Part shown: positions 60,064 through 64,000 of the stretch, piece after piece
Numbering within the stretch: the stretch's first letter is position 1
How the letters are laid out: each line of letters opens with the position of its first letter
Source of the DNA: Faecalibacterium prausnitzii
GTDB lineage: Bacteria; Bacillota; Clostridia; Oscillospirales; Ruminococcaceae
Reading direction: 5' to 3'
Length of the DNA stretch: 64,000 bases
NCBI RefSeq assembly: GCF_003287495.1
Contig: NZ_PRLE01000005.1
Coordinates: 62,001-126,000, forward strand
Translations under genes and position numbers: made by a program
The notes under the pieces: generated by a model
What the model saw: the letters and a program-made list of their open reading frames with translations, nothing else
Database searches by the model: none
What the model was told of the DNA's origin: nothing

Positions 60064-61236
60064 TTAACCTGCAACGCCCGCCCGGTAGAGGTAGGGGTCA
60101 CCCTTGAAGCTGTCAAAGCTGTACAGCACCAGGATCTGGTCATAGTCGTTGTCGGCGATGAGTTGGTCCAGCCCGTAGTTGTAGTTGCGGAAATCCACCA
60201 CATCCACGGCAGCGTAATTGGCCGTCAGGTAGGGCACAAAGCAGTTGGCGTAGCTGTCCTTGATGACGAGGATCTTTCCGCTGCCGTCGCCCTCCACCCG
60301 GCTCAGGCCGTTGTTGCCGTGGAGGAACATGGCGTATTTGTCGTAGACATTCAGCTTGTCGGTGTCGTACAGGCCGGTGGTGGTGCCCTCGGTGGGCTGG
60401 CCGGGGCCGGTGACGTTCCAGATGGTCAGGGCGTTCTGCAGCTCGTAGTAGGTGATGGTGTCCGGCACGGCGTTCCAGGTGCGGGCCTTGGAATAGTGGG
60501 TGCCATAGAAGCCATCCCGCGTCAGGGCCGTGTGGGCGGCGGGGTCAAAGGGCGTCAGGCCCAGTGCCTCGCAGAGCTGGCTGTAGGCGTAGTATGCCCC
60601 CAGGCTTGTCCAGTGGTGGTCGGTGCGGTAGTAGAGATATTCGTCCTTGTGGCTGCGCAGGATATCCCGCACGTCCACAAAGCGGCCTCCGGCGGCCTGT
60701 ACGGCGCTGGAAAGCTGGTCGAGATACGGTTCCTCATGGAGGAGCGGAGCGCCCGCAGGGACGTTCTCCGGGTAGATCACGGAGGCCGCCGGCACCAGCA
60801 TCACGTTGACCTTGCCCGGATAGCGCTGGCAGAGGGATTCCAGGGCGGCGGTGTTCTTGGGCAGGGCGCGGGTCTCGCTGGAGAGCAGGCTGTAAGTGCG
60901 GGGGAACATCTGGTGTTCTTTGCCCAACAGGATGCCGCCGTTCTCGGTCTTCTGGAAGAGGGCTGTCTCCACAAAGCTCTGCAGGCTGATCCACTCGTCC
61001 CGGCCAAACACCTGATCTTTGACATACTTGGTGTAGCCGGTAAAGTAATTGTTCAGCCCGTCTGCCGTGGGAGCGGTGAGCTTGGGCCGCTGGGCGAGGG
61101 TGGTGTTTTCCAGCTCGCTGTAGGCGCGGTCCGGTGTGACGAGATCCAGCACGAACAGCCCAAGGAAGAACAGTCCGAACGCCAGCAGCACCGGGTACTG
61201 CCGCAGGGAGGCGCGTTTTTTGTTGTGTTTTTCCAT
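60064..61236 (-). CDS. DHHW-family (AlgX/AlgJ-like) protein
   Basis: A 390-residue membrane-anchored protein: N-terminal helix (about 14-32, YPVLLAFGLFFLGLFVLDL), then an SGNH-like fold with the DHHW motif in YYRTDHHWTSLGAYY and KILVIKDSYANCFVPYL near the C-terminus (Ser of the catalytic triad). Such proteins work with MBOAT acyltransferases to O-acetylate surface polysaccharides. It directly follows the MBOAT gene on the same strand (about 16 bases apart). GGGAGG precedes ATG 61236. Confidence 0.85.
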   Translation of the reverse strand: MEKHNKKRASLRQYPVLLAFGLFFLGLFVLDLVTPDRAYSELENTTLAQRPKLTAPTADGLNNYFTGYTKYVKDQVFGRDEWISLQSFVETALFQKTENGGILLGKEHQMFPRTYSLLSSETRALPKNTAALESLCQRYPGKVNVMLVPAASVIYPENVPAGAPLLHEEPYLDQLSSAVQAAGGRFVDVRDILRSHKDEYLYYRTDHHWTSLGAYYAYSQLCEALGLTPFDPAAHTALTRDGFYGTHYSKARTWNAVPDTITYYELQNALTIWNVTGPGQPTEGTTTGLYDTDKLNVYDKYAMFLHGNNGLSRVEGDGSGKILVIKDSYANCFVPYLTANYAAVDVVDFRNYNYGLDQLIADNDYDQILVLYSFDSFKGDPYLYRAGVAG

Positions 61237-61252
61237 CAAAAATGCCTCCCTT

Positions 61253-62671
61253 TTAGAAGTTGAAATACAGGAACGGGCTGTTGGTGCTGCCCACGACATA
61301 GGCCGTGGAGACCACCAGCAGCACAAGGATGGTAGCCACCCGGGTCAGGGCGCGGCGGCGCAGCAGGTTCCAGAGCTTTTCAATGAGCGGGGTGCAGCAG
61401 ACCACCGAGACGGCCAGCAGCACGCCGTAATTGCGCAGGAAATAGAGGGGCGACACGCCGCCCGAGGGGACAAAGAGCTTCTGGAACAGCAGCCCGAACG
61501 AGACGCCGGTGTCGTTGCCCACAAACATGGCCCAGCCCACCACCACGAGGAAGAGGGTGTAGATGTGGGGCCAGACTTTCCCCTTTTGCAAGTATTGGAG
61601 CAGGAACAGCTTCTCGATGGCCAGCAGCACAAAGTAATACAGGCCCCAGCAGATGAAATTCCAGTTGGCACCGTGCCAGATGCCGGTGAGCAGCTCGACC
61701 ACAAACAGGTTGAAGATCTGCCGCTTGAGGCCCTTGCGGTTCCCGCCCAGGGGGATATACACATACTCCCGGAACCAGCCGGAAAGGGTCATGTGCCAGC
61801 GCCGCCAGAATTCGGTGATGGAGGCGGAGATGTAGGGGTAGTTGAAGTTCTGGGGGAAATCGAATCCCAGCATCTTGCCCATGCCAATGCCCATCATGGA
61901 GTAGCCGGAAAAATCAAAGTAGAGCTGGAGCGAGTAGGCAATGACGCCCAGCCAGACCAGCGCCGTGGAGGCGTTGGCAAGCCCCACGAACGTGGTGGAG
62001 GGGCTGTCCGCAATGCCGATGATGTCGGTCCAGAGGGCACCGATGGTGTCCGCCAGCAGGACTTTTTTGGCGAGGCCGAACGTGAACAGGGTCATGCCAT
62101 CCTCGATCTGCTTGAGGTTGTAGCGGCCATGAGTCACATGCAGCTGGGCCGCCACGTCCCGGTACTTGACGATGGGGCCCGCGATGAGCTGGGGGAACAT
62201 GACGACATACGCGCCGAAATCAATGATGTTGTGCTCCGTTTTTACGTCCCGGCGGTAGACGTCGATGGTATAGGAGAGCGTCTGGAACGTATAGAAGCTG
62301 ATGCCCAGCGGCAGGGTGCTGATGCCCTGGATGGGGGAAAAGCTTGTCCCCAGCAGAGCGTTGGCACTGCTGAGCACAAAGTTTGCGTATTTGAAATAGA
62401 ACAGCATCCCCAGGCTGCCCACAAGGCCTGCCAGCAGGAAACATTTGCGGGCGGGCTTGCTGCCGTCGAACCGTTCCAGCCCCAGACCGCAGAGGTAGTT
62501 GAGGAGGATGAGAGCGATCATGATGGGGAAAAAGCGCACCTCGCCCCAGCAGTAAAACACGAGGCTGCACAGGAACAGAACGGTATTTTTGAGCTTTGCC
62601 GGCGCGAGATAGTACAGCGCCAGCGTGATGGGGAGGAACCGGAACAAAAACAGGATGGTGCTGAAAACCAC
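61253..62671 (-). CDS. AlgI-like MBOAT O-acyltransferase
   Basis: A 472-residue membrane protein with about twelve helices. MBOAT signatures: FDFSGYSMMGIGMGKMLGFDFP, TEFWRRWHMTLSGWFREYVYIPLGG and the catalytic His in LTGIWHGANWNF. It would pass acetyl groups from the cytoplasm across the membrane to a partner such as the DHHW protein for modification of exopolysaccharide or peptidoglycan. GTG start at 62671 has AGGAGG eight bases upstream. Confidence 0.92.
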   Translation of the reverse strand: MVFSTILFLFRFLPITLALYYLAPAKLKNTVLFLCSLVFYCWGEVRFFPIMIALILLNYLCGLGLERFDGSKPARKCFLLAGLVGSLGMLFYFKYANFVLSSANALLGTSFSPIQGISTLPLGISFYTFQTLSYTIDVYRRDVKTEHNIIDFGAYVVMFPQLIAGPIVKYRDVAAQLHVTHGRYNLKQIEDGMTLFTFGLAKKVLLADTIGALWTDIIGIADSPSTTFVGLANASTALVWLGVIAYSLQLYFDFSGYSMMGIGMGKMLGFDFPQNFNYPYISASITEFWRRWHMTLSGWFREYVYIPLGGNRKGLKRQIFNLFVVELLTGIWHGANWNFICWGLYYFVLLAIEKLFLLQYLQKGKVWPHIYTLFLVVVGWAMFVGNDTGVSFGLLFQKLFVPSGGVSPLYFLRNYGVLLAVSVVCCTPLIEKLWNLLRRRALTRVATILVLLVVSTAYVVGSTNSPFLYFNF

Positions 62672-62742
62672 GGCGTCAGCCTCCTTTTTGTGGTGATGAA
62701 AAAGACCGATGCCGCAGATGGCACCGGCCGCAGAAAAGCTGC

Positions 62743-63327
62743 TTATTTGCCGAGGACGCTGTCCACGGCGCTGCTCAGGTCAGCGGAGCACTCGTTGGAG
62801 GCGATGACCATGACCACAAGGTCGCTGTCATTGCTGCCGATGACGGCATTCTCCACATTGGACTGGGCCTGTGCAAACTCGGCGTAGTTGCCGTAGAACG
62901 CTACCTGATCTTTCTGATAGGTGGTCAGCGCGTCCACGACGTTCTGTGCCTTGCCCGCGGCGGCCTGGATGACCAGCACGAGGCCGGCGTCGCCGTTATC
63001 GTTGCTCTTGACGCCCTTGTAGCTGGTGATGTCGTCGGCCTGGATGCCGAAATCGTACTCGATGTTCATGGCGGCGATCTCAAACTGGTTGGAGATGGGG
63101 TTGGTGTCCAGCAGGGTGTTCACAGCGTCGTCCAGGGCGTCGGTGCCGTTAGTGCCCTCTGCCGTGGCGCTGGCGGCCTCGGAAACAGCCGAGCTTGCCA
63201 CGCTGGAAGCAGCCTGAGAGGAGGCCGCCGGAGCAGAGGAAGAAGAGGAACCGCCGCAGCCTGCCAGAAGAGCACAGCTCAGGGCGACAGCGGCAGTGGA
63301 TAAGATCATTTTTGCACGAATTTTCAT
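62743..63327 (-). CDS. DUF4358 lipoprotein
   Basis: A 194-residue lipoprotein: signal peptide with lipobox LLAGC (Cys24), a Ser/Ala-rich linker (25-58), and a DUF4358-like domain (about 62-194; VIQAAAGKAQNVVDALTTY; VVMVIASN near the end). DUF4358 proteins are often encoded beside AlgI/DHHW genes in gut Firmicutes, as here, suggesting a part in the same surface-acetylation complex; the mechanism is unknown. The ATG at 63327 is preceded by AAGAAGGAA. Confidence 0.82.
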   Translation of the reverse strand: MKIRAKMILSTAAVALSCALLAGCGGSSSSSAPAASSQAASSVASSAVSEAASATAEGTNGTDALDDAVNTLLDTNPISNQFEIAAMNIEYDFGIQADDITSYKGVKSNDNGDAGLVLVIQAAAGKAQNVVDALTTYQKDQVAFYGNYAEFAQAQSNVENAVIGSNDSDLVVMVIASNECSADLSSAVDSVLGK

Positions 63328-63465
63328 GGATTATTCCTTCTTTTATGGATTGAGCCTGCCGCAGGGGCAGACCACTGTTAGTTTACCATATCGGTCCCGG
63401 AAATGCAAAGGGGCGGACAGAACTTTTGCCGAAAGTTCACCGGAATATTTTGTGCAGTCTGCCCA

Positions 63466-64000
63466 TCAGGCGGCAATGGACTGCAGGGCGGCGATATAGT
63501 CCTCAAAGCACAGGCCGCTTGCGTTGATCTTGGCGGCGTTCTCCGGGCCCACATACCGCCAGTGCCAGGGCTCGTAGGTGATCTCGGTGGCATCCTCGGC
63601 CCCCTGGGGGTAACGCAGGATAAAGCCATACTCGGCGGCGTGCTCACACAGCCAGCGGAACGCGGCCGTGTTTTCAAAACCCTCGTCCAGGCCGGTGTGC
63701 TCCGGGCTGTTCAGGTCGGCGGCCAGGCCGCAGTTGTGCTCGGAGTAGCCCGGCGGGTTGACGATGGCGGCGGCTTTTTCCTTGGCGGTGGCCTCGTCAT
63801 AGCCCTTGTCGCGGTAATACTGGGTCTTCCGCTCATAGAGCTTGGTCTGGTAGGAGACGCTGCGGTAGCCGCTCTGCATCCAGACGGTCACGCCGTCGGC
63901 GGCAGCGGCTTTCTGCATGGCCAGAAAGGCGTCGCAGGCCACGGTCTGGAGCGTTTTATTCACCGAGGTAGAGGAGCCGCACTCCTTGGTATCAAACGTG
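63466..64000 (-). CDS. VanY-type D-alanyl-D-alanine carboxypeptidase, cut by window end
   Basis: The frame stays open to the window edge, so only the C-terminal 177 residues are seen; a GTG at 63963 exists but the upstream frame (TKECGSSTSVN) continues without a stop. M15B zinc peptidase motifs: SGYRSVSYQTKLYE, PGYSEHNCGLAADLN (zinc His and Asp) and YEPWHWRYVG (catalytic Glu and last zinc His). It trims the terminal D-Ala from peptidoglycan stem peptides. The N-terminal membrane anchor is expected beyond the window. Independent of the vancomycin cluster; role in wall maintenance. Confidence 0.88.
   Translation of the reverse strand, partial: TFDTKECGSSTSVNKTLQTVACDAFLAMQKAAAADGVTVWMQSGYRSVSYQTKLYERKTQYYRDKGYDEATAKEKAAAIVNPPGYSEHNCGLAADLNSPEHTGLDEGFENTAAFRWLCEHAAEYGFILRYPQGAEDATEITYEPWHWRYVGPENAAKINASGLCFEDYIAALQSIAA

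Noticed and set aside
1..64000. Additional VR copies of the DGR
   Set aside because: Apart from TR itself, the WWLRSP-type segment and the TR 3' end were seen only once (in the target gene). Further targets may exist outside the window.

Overview
The window looks like a GC-rich Firmicutes (Clostridia) chromosome, most likely Oscillospiraceae and Faecalibacterium-like. This is inferred from a perfect CIRCE/HrcA heat-shock operon, a T-box leader on thrS, SpoVT, an ECF S-component, a MocR regulator and frequent TTG/GTG starts; no species assignment was computed. It contains the late end of a prophage (about 1-11.4 kb) followed by ordinary core chromosome (11.6-64 kb).

Prophage part. Baseplate and tail genes of a contractile-tailed phage (gp25-like, J-like, I-like and fibre proteins) run into a complete diversity-generating retroelement (DGR): an Avd-like accessory protein (5099-5674), a template repeat TR (5725-5845), a reverse transcriptase (6016-7245) and a DUF6273/C-type-lectin-like target protein carrying the variable repeat VR (7754-7874). 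TR and VR align without gaps over 121 bp. They differ at 16 positions, and every one is an adenine in TR, which is the signature of adenine-directed mutagenic retrohoming. The lysis block follows (XkdX-like protein, M15 peptidase, holin, XhlA-like protein), then a terminator and an IS30-family transposase gene.

Chromosomal part. tRNA-Glu and tRNA-Asn, trpS, then thrS (T-box controlled, no TGS domain), a CLC anion transporter, a natural AmtB-PII fusion with a structured leader, an RpiB-like isomerase, an SDR, a nucleotidyltransferase, trmB with a CmpB-like membrane protein, an alanyl-tRNA editing protein, malQ, a degenerate GGDEF protein, an MTA/SAH nucleosidase, ychF, a cysteine desulfidase/amino-acid symporter pair, a two-component system, rpe followed by three Rnf/Nqr membrane-subunit homologues (D, E, A only), a DUF4015 protein, a DUF1015 protein, a DEAD-box helicase with a long disordered tail, rlmA, an ECF S-component divergent from a MocR-type regulator whose PLP lysine is replaced by arginine, an LCP-like protein, an AGCS symporter, a BaiN-like flavoprotein, a diguanylate cyclase preceded by a G10 tract, spoVT, and hrcA-grpE-dnaK-dnaJ.

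The last part holds two paralogous small proteins with double-glycine leaders (59.1-59.8 kb), an AlgI/AlgX-like acyltransferase module with a DUF4358 lipoprotein, and a VanY-type carboxypeptidase cut by the window edge. A palindromic repeat family (ends AAACCTCTC/GAGAGGTTT) occurs at least three times, next to alaX, ychF and dnaJ. The strongest unusual system is the DGR; the peptide pair, the lysine-less MocR, the AmtB-PII leader and the G10 tract are the next most interesting.
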